Shown: in pieces, positions 1 through 6,791 of the stretch
Numbering within the stretch: the stretch's first letter is position 1
How the letters are laid out: each line of letters opens with the position of its first letter
Source of the DNA: an uncultured SAR86 cluster bacterium
GTDB taxonomy: Bacteria > Pseudomonadota > Gammaproteobacteria > Magnimaribacterales > D2472
Assembly: GCA_902514105.1 (NCBI GenBank)
Contig: CABXPU010000009.1
Location: forward strand, 1 to 43,084
Reading direction: 5' to 3'
DNA length: 43,084 nucleotides
Program-made: the position numbers and the translations under genes
Notes under the pieces: model-generated
What the model was told of the DNA's origin: nothing
What the model saw: the letters and a program-made list of their open reading frames with translations, nothing else
The model's database searches: none

Positions 1-177
1 TATCAAAAGAGGACCAATTAAACCCAATGAGGCTATTCCAGAAAGCAATATGAATAATGAAAAATATCTAAAGCTTTCTGTCGCAATCCATACTGGTTGA
101 TTGTTGTCAATGCTAAGTGATGCTATTAGCACTATTGCAGCAGGAATAAGGTGACCAGAGCTTTTAATAATCACCAT
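1..177 (-). CDS. 5' part of an unrecognised membrane protein gene (runs off left edge)
   Basis: An open frame of 59 codons begins at ATG 177 and is still open at base 1; an in-frame TGA lies immediately upstream. The peptide begins MVIIKSSGHLIPAAIVLIAS and is strongly hydrophobic, with at least two likely membrane segments (about residues 9-22 and 37-59). This loosely resembles the N-terminus of polysaccharide flippase-type proteins, but the fragment is too short to assign. The ATG sits in the sequence that follows a glmS-end remnant (site C), and the GGAG of that remnant lies nine bases upstream, so the remnant may act as its ribosome-binding site. It could also be a chance open frame. Confidence 0.4.
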   Translation of the reverse strand, partial: MVIIKSSGHLIPAAIVLIASLSIDNNQPVWIATESFRYFSLFILLSGIASLGLIGPLLI

Positions 178-181
178 TCAA

Positions 182-201
182 ATCTACTCCACCGTGACGG
201 A
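182..201 (-). repeat. glmS 3'-end remnant, site C
   Basis: This resembles the last bases of glmS (3583-3602) at 16 of 20 positions. It includes an exact 14-base core, TACTCCACCGTGAC on the plus strand at 185-198. Read on the minus strand it is followed by GAATGGTG, the same octamer at the same distance as downstream of the real glmS. It marks the boundary between the sulfotransferase cassette and the next cassette to the left. Confidence 0.75.
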
Positions 202-226
202 TTGTTTTCGTCGTGTCGTGATCATG

Positions 227-925
227 CTAACGCTCGTAACCCATTGCATCGAACTCGATCCTGCAGTTCTTATATATTTGGTCCTTTACTTTCTGCGACA
301 ACAGCTCGGATGCAGGCCTTCTGTTAGTTCGGAATTCGTGTTTGGTTTTTGGATAGTGCGCGACAATATCAAATTCAAGCCTGTCGCCGAGGGTCGTGAG
401 GTCTTCCTGCATATTGTCAAAATTGACAATGAAATCGACAATAGGTTTTTCACCGTCTGAATAGATTGGGTAACTGACGTAATACTTCTTCTTCAGAACA
501 CGCTCAAGCTCCTTGTCAAAACTCCAGTTCTTTTTTCCGCGCGCATGATAATAGATATGTGATACAACCTTTTCGTACGGATGCCTTTCGATCGAAAAAG
601 TGAAGTAATCATCGTAAGTTTTTTTGCCGACGTACTCGCGAATCGCAACAGCCGGCATATGATTGAAAAACTTGCCACGGCGTCTGGCGCGTAAAAATTT
701 CATCTTGCGTGCCTTTATCATATCGCGATATCGCTGCTCTCCAAGACCACCGTAGTTCTGAGGTAACGTGCCGCCCATGTCCAGCCTGACGAGTTCGTCT
801 TCAAACGATATCGGAGTGATGATGTCATCGGGACCACAGACTTGGCTCAGACTAACCTCCATGCTTGTGCCCGAGGTTTTACGGGTCTTTACGAAAATAA
901 ACTTCTTTGCATGGCTAACGATCAT
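227..925 (-). CDS. sulfotransferase family protein (second gene of pair)
   Basis: A protein of 232 residues with the two PAPS-binding signatures of sulfotransferases: a 5'-phosphosulfate loop, KTRKTSGTS at residues 13-21, and a 3'-phosphate motif, FSIERHPYEKVVSH at residues 110-123. The family moves sulfate from PAPS to a hydroxyl or amine on carbohydrate or another acceptor; the acceptor cannot be read from sequence. No signal peptide is seen, so it is probably cytoplasmic. The start overlaps the end of the upstream sulfotransferase gene by 11 bases, suggesting translational coupling. Composition is GC-rich compared with the chromosome, in keeping with recent acquisition. A role in sulfating a surface glycan is an inference. 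Confidence 0.85.
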   Translation of the reverse strand: MIVSHAKKFIFVKTRKTSGTSMEVSLSQVCGPDDIITPISFEDELVRLDMGGTLPQNYGGLGEQRYRDMIKARKMKFLRARRRGKFFNHMPAVAIREYVGKKTYDDYFTFSIERHPYEKVVSHIYYHARGKKNWSFDKELERVLKKKYYVSYPIYSDGEKPIVDFIVNFDNMQEDLTTLGDRLEFDIVAHYPKTKHEFRTNRRPASELLSQKVKDQIYKNCRIEFDAMGYER

Positions 926-1718
926 TGGTTGCTCTGCTGATTCGACTAAGTCCTTTCTTGCGCCGATAGATAGCTATTTTTCTCGAAGCATCAATGGATT
1001 GCGAAATTCTCTGCCAAAAACGTTTTTTCTCCGGATACCAACTGTTAGATTTATCCGGTAAAACGCCGTCCAGAACAACTTCCCAATCCGGCGATGATTC
1101 GTATCCACAACCGACCAGATCTGGTGTCATTGTGCCGTGGATTGCCTGCTGTTGAACGATGCGACCGAGATGTTTTCGCCAGACACCGACACTGGTCGGT
1201 CCAATAGGACGGACGCCACGCATTGCAACCTTTGACTTTTCAGACACTTGCGCGTGCTCATGGTACTCAGAAAATTTGTGTTGTTTCTCAAGCCATGGAA
1301 ATTTTGCAGTGATTTGGCTTTGTGTGGCGTCAGGGTTATTTACAAAATCCTCGTACCGGATATTGAGAAAACGATCGTGGCCGAACAATGAGCGTGCACA
1401 GGCATGCAATTCACGCCAAAGCCTAATGTTCGAGTAGTACATATCCTCGCTCTTACCGTGCCGGCTAACGATGACATCACGCGGATCGCGCGTTACGTAA
1501 ATGACATAGAGATTAGGATCGTCGATGACTCCTGGCATGTACAACGTATCTCTGGGTCGTTTCGTGATAACCACATCGTTGTTTTTTGCGGTTACGAGGT
1601 GAAAGCGAATCTCATGGTCATAATGCTTGTTTGTCCGAAAACAGGTGACCATCGCCTCGTGCAAGAGAGTAGTACCGGATCGCGGCGAGCAGGCAACAAT
1701 GTGAATGTGCTTAAACAG
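915..1718 (-). CDS. sulfotransferase, probable CTG start (first gene of pair)
   Basis: The PAPS 5'-phosphosulfate loop SPRSGTT (residues 11-17) is preserved only if translation starts upstream of the TTG at 1664. In that longer frame the protein begins MFKHIHIVACSPRSGTTLLH and is 268 residues long, starting with CTG at 1718-1716. A strong Shine-Dalgarno sequence, AAGGGAG (plus-strand complement at about 1726-1732), lies seven bases upstream, and an in-frame TGA just before it excludes anything longer. The 3'-phosphate motif is TRDPRDVIVSRH, about residues 76-87. No ATG, GTG or TTG is available ahead of the loop, so either CTG is used or the original start has mutated. The likely role is transfer of sulfate to a glycan; the acceptor is unknown. 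Confidence 0.8.
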   Translation of the reverse strand: MFKHIHIVACSPRSGTTLLHEAMVTCFRTNKHYDHEIRFHLVTAKNNDVVITKRPRDTLYMPGVIDDPNLYVIYVTRDPRDVIVSRHGKSEDMYYSNIRLWRELHACARSLFGHDRFLNIRYEDFVNNPDATQSQITAKFPWLEKQHKFSEYHEHAQVSEKSKVAMRGVRPIGPTSVGVWRKHLGRIVQQQAIHGTMTPDLVGCGYESSPDWEVVLDGVLPDKSNSWYPEKKRFWQRISQSIDASRKIAIYRRKKGLSRISRATNDR

Positions 1719-1755
1719 ACGTCAACTCCCTTCAGAGGTATAGAAACCTAGCAAA

Positions 1756-1773
1756 ATCATTCGACTGTCACTG
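1756..1773 (-). repeat. degenerate second copy of glmS end, site B'
   Basis: This matches site B (1780-1797) at 14 of 18 positions and lies 24 bases from it in the same orientation. It ends in the GAATGAT sequence that takes the place of the GAATGGT seen after sites A and C. It could be an older remnant or a recombinase arm site; chance is possible. Confidence 0.45.
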
Positions 1774-1778
1774 TTTAA

Positions 1779-1798
1779 GATTACTCCACCGTCACTGA
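1779..1798 (-). repeat. glmS 3'-end remnant, site B
   Basis: The plus-strand sequence GATTACTCCACCGTCACTGA is identical to the true glmS end at 3583-3602 at 19 of 20 positions. It encodes no protein here. It separates the HNH cassette from the sulfotransferase cassette and lies in the same orientation as glmS, as expected of a displaced attachment site. Confidence 0.85.
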
Positions 1799-1805
1799 TT
1801 AGATT

Positions 1806-1818
1806 TGATTGGTGCATT
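1806..1818 (+). repeat. distal terminal inverted repeat of the HNH cassette
   Basis: TGATTGGTGCATT matches the reverse complement of 3569-3581 (CGAATGGTGCATT) at 11 of 13 positions. The two copies face each other across the 1.78-kb cassette, just inside the direct repeats derived from glmS. They could be transposon ends or recombinase-binding arms. Confidence 0.6.
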
Positions 1819-1820
1819 CT

Positions 1821-2345
1821 TTAATTAATAAATGGATTATAACCATCAACTTTACATTTTTTCATAAAGGATTGTGTTGTTATTTCATCCGCACCACCAT
1901 AAGTCCCTCCACCATATATTTTTGAATAGGTTAAATGAACTTCACCAGATGGTATCAAGATCATATGTCTCTCTAAAAGTTGTTTGGGCATTGCACTAAT
2001 AATCACATAATCGTTTTGAACAGTAGAATATAATTTTGAATTATAAAAATACATAACAATGCCCTGATAACTGTCATTTGCACCATAAGTCATATCAACC
2101 ATTCCTGCATCTGAAGAAAATGGTTTTGGTGGATAGGGGATTTTATATGTTGTTTTTGAAAGAGATGTTCCATTAGGGGTAAATTTCGTTTCACCACCCG
2201 CTTCTGTATCAATTGAATTTCCCTCCCATCTTCCTGCTTCACAGGTTACATAGACAAAATTTTCATCGGCATTTGATGTAAAACCAGTGCATAACAAAAT
2301 AATCATTATTAGGTTTTTTGAACTTAGGTTAATTTTAAAGGGCAT
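1821..2345 (-). CDS. hypothetical secreted protein
   Basis: A protein of 174 residues with an N-terminal signal peptide: positively charged start, hydrophobic stretch about residues 11-20, and a plausible cleavage site after SNA near residue 26. The mature part is polar, rich in Tyr, Gly and Thr, with a single Cys near each end (VTCEAG and KKCKVDG) that might form a disulfide. I do not recognise a family. It is the last gene of the glmS-proximal cassette and begins 11 bases after the end of the HNH gene, so it is probably cotranscribed with it. Export to the periplasm or outside is an inference from the signal peptide. Confidence 0.7.
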   Translation of the reverse strand: MPFKINLSSKNLIMIILLCTGFTSNADENFVYVTCEAGRWEGNSIDTEAGGETKFTPNGTSLSKTTYKIPYPPKPFSSDAGMVDMTYGANDSYQGIVMYFYNSKLYSTVQNDYVIISAMPKQLLERHMILIPSGEVHLTYSKIYGGGTYGGADEITTQSFMKKCKVDGYNPFIN

Positions 2346-2356
2346 ATCTAAAATCC

Positions 2357-3262
2357 TTATGTTTTATTAATTATTGAGGTTAAAAAATCAAAATCTTTTG
2401 CAGGTCTTGTATGGTGAATCATCCTATGACAGTTGGAACATAATAATTTTACATCTTCTATTGATGTCTTTAGTTTATCAGTCCAATCGACTTCAGGTCT
2501 TTCGGATAAAGGATTTTCATGATGACATTCAATATAATCTGCACCGAATTCTCCATATTTTTCTTCAAATTTGAATCCGCATGCCTCACATCTACGTCCT
2601 CTCAATTTTATTGCGTCTTTTTTAAGTTTAGGGTTTCTTGCAAAAAAGGTTGATTCTTTAATTTTTCTTCTTGTCTCAAGGTAATCCCCTTTCATTGCTT
2701 CTCTATCTTTTTTGCCTGATATATGACTTTCTTCTTTATCCTGAATATCTTCTATTTCTTTTATAAGATTGAAAAGTTGATTAGTGCATTCAGATAAATA
2801 TTTGCCCTGCTTGAGACCAACACTTGAATCTCTTTTAAATTTTGGGTCTTTAAATCGATTAACCTGAAAAGGATATGAGTCAGGTCTATCCTCATACTCA
2901 TGTCTTATTTCTAAATCAAATGAATCTGTAAAGTCAGTTAGCAAAACTGGATTATTAAATTTTTTGAAATCTCTTAGATCTATTCGGTAAAATCTATCTG
3001 AATAACTCCAGGTAGATGGGTTTGGTGGTTTGTCTGATGTTTCATAGCAACTTTTTTTAACGAATGATTGTCCATGAATATATCTTTTGCTCTTTTCTCT
3101 GTAAAAATGGATTATTAAATCCCCCTCTTGTGGTTCGAGCATTAAGTTATATGTTTTTGCTCCTCTAGGATCTAAAGTAGGACTCCAAAGACATGTCCCA
3201 TACTCCCAACCCGGACCACCGTGGTCATGATCCTCAGATGTTGTTTCAATAAACTTCCTCAT
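2357..3262 (-). CDS. PUA-like/EVE-type domain fused to HNH endonuclease (putative modification-dependent nuclease)
   Basis: A protein of 301 residues with two recognisable parts. The N-terminal ~110 residues resemble the EVE/YTH/ASCH group of PUA-like folds: an early Gly/Trp-rich stretch (GGPGWEYGTCLWSP), GDLIIHF at 47-53 and a Tyr-X-Ile/Val-Asp strand near 92-96. The C-terminal part is an HNH nuclease with a zinc knuckle: Cys225/Cys228, the ECHHENPL core with His247-His248 and Asn250, and Cys275/Cys278/His279 followed by His283-His284. In related proteins the PUA-like part reads modified bases and the HNH part cuts, as in type IV (McrA-like) restriction. Its ATG overlaps the stop of the upstream small ORF (TAATG). 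A phage-defence role is inferred; a mobility-linked nuclease is the alternative. Confidence 0.75.
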   Translation of the reverse strand: MRKFIETTSEDHDHGGPGWEYGTCLWSPTLDPRGAKTYNLMLEPQEGDLIIHFYREKSKRYIHGQSFVKKSCYETSDKPPNPSTWSYSDRFYRIDLRDFKKFNNPVLLTDFTDSFDLEIRHEYEDRPDSYPFQVNRFKDPKFKRDSSVGLKQGKYLSECTNQLFNLIKEIEDIQDKEESHISGKKDREAMKGDYLETRRKIKESTFFARNPKLKKDAIKLRGRRCEACGFKFEEKYGEFGADYIECHHENPLSERPEVDWTDKLKTSIEDVKLLCSNCHRMIHHTRPAKDFDFLTSIINKT

Positions 3263-3456
3263 TATCTAATTCTAAATTTTTTAATGGTTGTTGGGTAGGT
3301 TTTATTTTTGAACGTAATTCTTTCTTTTCTTTCTTGCATTCTTTTAAGATTGCTGTGAACTTTAGAGTTAGACCAAATTTTGTTTGTGTGGGTTTTGATG
3401 CCAGATCGATTTAGAAAGTCAGAGATTCTTCGATATCCCATGCCTTCTTTGTGCAT
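3262..3456 (-). pseudogene. recombinase-like helix-turn-helix ORF, truncated at its N-terminus next to glmS
   Basis: From ATG 3456 there are 64 codons, including a stretch typical of the DNA-binding region following resolvase/invertase-type recombinases (GMGYRRISDFLNRSGIKTHT), then a basic tail. The same frame stays open upstream to about 3603, through the element end and into the glmS terminus, and this upstream part (ITVEFTLIHRTNKL...) looks like real protein. It has no ATG, GTG or TTG. This suggests the original gene lost its start when the cassette joined glmS. The stop overlaps the start of the HNH gene (TAATG), so the fragment may still be translated from ATG 3456. No catalytic serine or tyrosine recombinase domain is present. 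Confidence 0.5.
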
Positions 3457-3568
3457 AAACTGTATCAGTTTATGGATTGCGATTTGTTTTCTGGTGAGTT
3501 GCCTTAATGATATTAATTTGTTGGTTCTATGAATAAGAGTAAATTCGACAGTTATTTTCTGCCGAATA

Positions 3569-3581
3569 AATGCACCATTCG
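3569..3581 (-). repeat. glmS-proximal terminal inverted repeat of the HNH cassette
   Basis: On the minus strand this reads CGAATGGTGCATT and begins five bases after the glmS stop codon's last base. It pairs with 1806-1818 as an imperfect inverted repeat. The octamer GAATGGTG recurs after site C and, as GAATGATT, after site B', so it is the common terminus of the cassettes. Confidence 0.6.
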
Positions 3582-3582
3582 A

Positions 3583-3602
3583 GATTACTCCACCGTGACT
3601 GA
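3583..3602 (-). repeat. glmS 3' end, intact attachment-like site A
   Basis: The last coding bases of glmS with the stop codon (encoding ...SVTVE*), repeated at 1779-1798 (19/20) and 182-201 (16/20). Tn7-family elements are known to recognise this same conserved end of glmS. Here the repeated block itself includes the gene end, as expected when an incoming element restores the target. Confidence 0.8.
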
Positions 3603-5411
3603 CTTAGCAAGATTCCTTGGTTGGTCAATGTCAGTTCCTCTTAAGAGTGCAACTTCATATGACAAGATTTGAAGCGGGATGGTATAAATAATTGGGGTTA
3701 GAAGAAAGTCACATTTTGGCATTTTAATTATTCTGCCAGACTTAAGCTCCATTGAAATTGAGGGGTCAGAGAAAACATATATGGTCCCGCCCCTGGCTTT
3801 TACTTCTTCAAGATTAGAAACAAGCTTTTCGGCTATTTCGCTTTCAGGCGCTAGAGCTATGACCGGCATATCTTCATCGATTAGTGCCAAGGGGCCATGT
3901 TTTAGTTCCCCGGCAGGATATGCCTCTGCATGAATATATGATATTTCTTTAAGTTTAAGGGCGCCCTCTTTTGCAATTGGGTAAAAGATGCCTCTCCCAA
4001 GAAATAGTGCATTGTCTTTGCTTGCGATTTCAGGGGCTATCTCAAGAATTTCATCTTTTAATTTTAAGGTTTCCTCAACGGTATCTGCTAGAGATCTCAT
4101 TGCTGTAATAACTCTAGTTCTTAGCTTTGGATTGACGTCTCTACTTTTTGCAAGTGATAAAGCAAGCAGCATTAATCCAGCTAGTTGAGTGGTAAATGCT
4201 TTGGTGGATGCGACGCCTATTTCTGGACCTGCATTAGTAAAAATAGAGTACTCCGATTCTCGCGCCAAAGAACTTGTAGGAACATTGCATACAGTTAATG
4301 ACGATAAATAATCTTTCTCCTGTGCGTACCTAAGCGCAGCAAGTGTGTCTGCAGTTTCGCCAGATTGTGAAATAGTTACCAAAAGTGAGTCTTGGTCTAC
4401 GTGTGGATTCTTGTACCTATACTCTGAGGCATAATCAACTTGAGTTGGTAGTTCTGAGATTGCTGAAAACCAATTGGCTGCAACCCTGCCCGCATGAAGG
4501 CTTGTTCCGCATGCCACAATCTGAATTCTCTTAACCTTGCTAAACATTTCTGATGAGCCTAATCCAAAAATATTATCTAGAACATCATCTCCGCCAACCC
4601 TTCCGTCAATGGTATTTAATATTGCTGCAGGCTGTTCATATATTTCCTTTTCCATAAAGTGCCTATAGTCGCCTTTTGATGAGGCTTCATGCGAAATATC
4701 AATATGGGTTATTTCTCTTTCTACTTGTTTTTTTGAATCATCATAAATTTTAAAATCATCTGCGGAAATTTGTGCCACATCGCCGTCTTCTAAGAATATG
4801 AATTCATTAGTTAGTCCTGAAATAGCAAGTGGGTCTGATGCCGCCAAGAGTTCATCTGTCCCAATGCCTATTAAAAGGGGGGACTTGCTTCTTGCAATAA
4901 TTATATTTTTATCGTCTTCTTTATCAATGGCTGCAATGGCGTAGGCTCCATCTAATTTTTCCTTCGTTAAATACATTGCATCAAGTATTGAATTTCCTTG
5001 ATTAAGGAAAAACTCAAGCATATGAGCAATTAATTCTGAGTCTGTCTGCGAAGAAAAGGCATAGCCTTCTTTTTTTAAAAACTCTTTTAAGTTTAGATAG
5101 TTTTCAATAATGCCATTGTGAACAATGTAAATTCTTTCATTTGATTTGTGTGGGTGGGCATTCTCTTCGGAAGGCTCTCCGTGCGTCGCCCATCTGGTGT
5201 GGGCTATGCCCAATTTACTTTTGGGCTTTTCTTCAATCATCTTATCCTCTAGCAATTTAACTTTTCCCAGAGTTCTTAAGTGAGCTATTTGATCGTCTTG
5301 GTGGAGCGCTATGCCGGCTGAATCGTATCCGCGATATTCCATTCTATGCAAACCTTTAACGAGAAGTTTGCCAACATTCCGATTAGAGGCAGCGGCTATA
5401 ATTCCACACAT
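3585..5411 (-). CDS. glmS: glutamine--fructose-6-phosphate aminotransferase
   Basis: Makes glucosamine-6-phosphate from fructose-6-phosphate and glutamine, the first step toward UDP-GlcNAc for peptidoglycan and LPS. The 608-residue length is usual. The N-terminus MCGIIAAASN exposes the catalytic Cys of a class II glutamine amidotransferase domain (about 1-220). Two SIS sugar-isomerase domains follow (about 285-420 and 455-590), with SQSGETADT and the invariant C-terminal LAKSVTVE containing Lys603. Its ATG overlaps the glmU stop (TAATG). No terminator follows: the HNH cassette begins within a few bases of the stop, so transcription may run on into the cassette array. Confidence 0.98.
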   Translation of the reverse strand: MCGIIAAASNRNVGKLLVKGLHRMEYRGYDSAGIALHQDDQIAHLRTLGKVKLLEDKMIEEKPKSKLGIAHTRWATHGEPSEENAHPHKSNERIYIVHNGIIENYLNLKEFLKKEGYAFSSQTDSELIAHMLEFFLNQGNSILDAMYLTKEKLDGAYAIAAIDKEDDKNIIIARSKSPLLIGIGTDELLAASDPLAISGLTNEFIFLEDGDVAQISADDFKIYDDSKKQVEREITHIDISHEASSKGDYRHFMEKEIYEQPAAILNTIDGRVGGDDVLDNIFGLGSSEMFSKVKRIQIVACGTSLHAGRVAANWFSAISELPTQVDYASEYRYKNPHVDQDSLLVTISQSGETADTLAALRYAQEKDYLSSLTVCNVPTSSLARESEYSIFTNAGPEIGVASTKAFTTQLAGLMLLALSLAKSRDVNPKLRTRVITAMRSLADTVEETLKLKDEILEIAPEIASKDNALFLGRGIFYPIAKEGALKLKEISYIHAEAYPAGELKHGPLALIDEDMPVIALAPESEIAEKLVSNLEEVKARGGTIYVFSDPSISMELKSGRIIKMPKCDFLLTPIIYTIPLQILSYEVALLRGTDIDQPRNLAKSVTVE

Positions 5412-6766
5412 TATTTTTTGTCCTTAGACCAGTCTTCTTTGATGATTTGTTTTCCTCTGCCAACAGCAAGAGCGTTGTCAGGAACGTCTTTAGTAATAAC
5501 TGAGCCGGCGCCAACATATGCATTTTTGCCAACCTCAATTGGGGCCACTAAAGAAGAATTCGTTCCAATGAAGCTTTTTTCTCCAATCTTTGTTTGGTGC
5601 TTATTGGTCCCATCGTAATTGCAGGTAATGGTTCCTGCCCCTATGTTTGTGCTCTCTCCAACCTCTGCATCCCCGAGGTAAGTCAAGTGGTTTGCTTTGG
5701 CGCCTTTGCCAAGTGTTGTTTTTTTTGTTTCTACGAAATTACCAACTTTGGCCTCGTCTTCAATGACGCTTCCTTCTCTAAGGCGGGCATAAGGCCCTAT
5801 ACTGCAATTAGATCCAACCTTAGCATTGCAAAGGTGTGAAAAAGGTTCAATGGTTGTGTTGTCTCCTATAACTACATCTTTTAGGTAATTATTAGCTCCA
5901 ATGCTTACGCCATTTCCAAGCTTTATCTCGCCCTCTAAAATGACATTAACATCAATGCTGCAATCTGTTCCAGCCTCAACCGTGCCCCTGACATCTGTTC
6001 TGGATTTGTCAGCAAGGGTAATGCCGTTATTTAATAAATCTTCTGCTTTCATTTGTCTTAAAATAGATTCTAAGGTTTCAAGTTCAGATTTGCTATTGGC
6101 GCCTCTTACTTCCTCATTCTTAGCCCTTATAGGTATTATATTAATACCTTTTGAAGAAATAATCTTGACTAGATCAGTTAAATAGAACTCTTTGGCGTTA
6201 TTCTCATTGTTAATTTCTTTTAATCCTGTTTCTAAAAGCTCTTGGTCAATGCATAAAATGCCTGTAAATATTTCTTTGATTTGTCTCTCTTCTTCGTTTG
6301 CATCTTTTTCTTCAACTATGGCCTTGGCTTTATTGTTGCTGTCAAGAACAACTCTGCCATAGCCAAAAGGATCTTCTAAGCAGGTGGTTAAAATAGAAAA
6401 CCCATCCTGTGAATTGTCAATTAATAGCCTTAGAGATTCTGTTGAGATAAGGGGCACATCTCCATATAAAACTAAAATCTTCTCACCTGGTTTGGTGTTG
6501 TGCATTGCGCTCTTCACAGCGTCTGCCGTGCCTATTTGCTTCTCTTGAATAGCTGTTAAGGCGTTGTTCTTTATGTTTTTAAGATGCTCTGTGACACCGT
6601 CTTTATCGTAACCCAAGACAACGGTAGATGAGGATCCAAGGCTGTCAGCTGTATCCAAAACTCTTTGCAACATAGACATGCCACCAATCTTTTGCAAAAC
6701 TTTTGCTTTGTTGGAGTGCATCCTGGTTCCAGCGCCGGCTGCAAGAATAATAGTCTGTATGTTCAC
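5411..6766 (-). CDS. glmU: bifunctional N-acetylglucosamine-1-phosphate uridyltransferase / glucosamine-1-phosphate acetyltransferase
   Basis: Catalyses the last two steps to UDP-GlcNAc: acetylation of glucosamine-1-phosphate, then uridylyl transfer. Its 451 residues match the family. The N-terminal pyrophosphorylase has the signature LAAGAGTRMHSNKAKVL, in which Ala replaces the usual Pro before KVL. The C-terminal third is a left-handed beta helix of hexapeptide repeats (about 260-440) ending in the acetyltransferase core with NYDG and GAGS. The gene lies 25 bases downstream of atpC and overlaps glmS by one base, so all three are probably one transcript, as in Escherichia coli where glmUS follows atp. 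Confidence 0.98.
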   Translation of the reverse strand: MNIQTIILAAGAGTRMHSNKAKVLQKIGGMSMLQRVLDTADSLGSSSTVVLGYDKDGVTEHLKNIKNNALTAIQEKQIGTADAVKSAMHNTKPGEKILVLYGDVPLISTESLRLLIDNSQDGFSILTTCLEDPFGYGRVVLDSNNKAKAIVEEKDANEEERQIKEIFTGILCIDQELLETGLKEINNENNAKEFYLTDLVKIISSKGINIIPIRAKNEEVRGANSKSELETLESILRQMKAEDLLNNGITLADKSRTDVRGTVEAGTDCSIDVNVILEGEIKLGNGVSIGANNYLKDVVIGDNTTIEPFSHLCNAKVGSNCSIGPYARLREGSVIEDEAKVGNFVETKKTTLGKGAKANHLTYLGDAEVGESTNIGAGTITCNYDGTNKHQTKIGEKSFIGTNSSLVAPIEVGKNAYVGAGSVITKDVPDNALAVGRGKQIIKEDWSKDKK

Positions 6767-6791
6767 AATATTTTAAAGTTAAAGACTAACC

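Larger units (their letters stand above)
199..1763 (-). mobile_element. GC-rich sulfotransferase cassette between glmS-end remnants B and C
   Basis: The segment lies between remnant C (182-201) and remnants B' and B (1756-1773, 1779-1798). Its base composition differs from both sides: a hand count of 1141-1200 gives 33 G+C of 60, while neighbouring DNA near 2041-2100 is about one third G+C. The ends form a weak inverted match (198-210 against 1751-1763 reversed, 8 of 13). Two sulfotransferase genes fill it, both in the orientation of glmS. No transposase or integrase is present, so mobility would have to be supplied in trans or is lost. The call as a mobile cassette is an inference from repeats and composition. 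Confidence 0.6.
1806..3581 (-). mobile_element. glmS-proximal cassette with HNH nuclease, bounded by inverted and direct repeats
   Basis: About 1.78 kb inserted between the end of glmS and the displaced remnant B. The termini are a 13-bp imperfect inverted repeat (1806-1818 and 3569-3581), outside which lie 20-bp direct repeats differing at one base (1779-1798 and 3583-3602). The cargo is an N-terminally truncated HTH-like ORF, a PUA-like/HNH nuclease and a secreted protein, all on the minus strand like glmS. No recombinase catalytic domain is present. The AT-rich composition resembles the chromosome. The element is interpreted as non-autonomous and glmS-targeted; its recombination chemistry is unknown. 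Confidence 0.65.

Noticed and set aside
194-1751. Plus-strand open frames over the sulfotransferase genes
   Set aside because: They are complements of the two sulfotransferase genes, have no recognisable domains and arise because the segment is GC-rich with few stops.
2357-3262. Homing endonuclease in an intron or intein
   Set aside because: The gene stands alone with a TAATG-coupled ORF before it, and no split host gene or intron structure is visible.
1-3584. A classical Tn7 insertion at attTn7
   Set aside because: No TGTGGG-type ends, no tns genes and no 5-bp target duplication 20-odd bases past the stop are visible; the repeats include the end of the gene itself.
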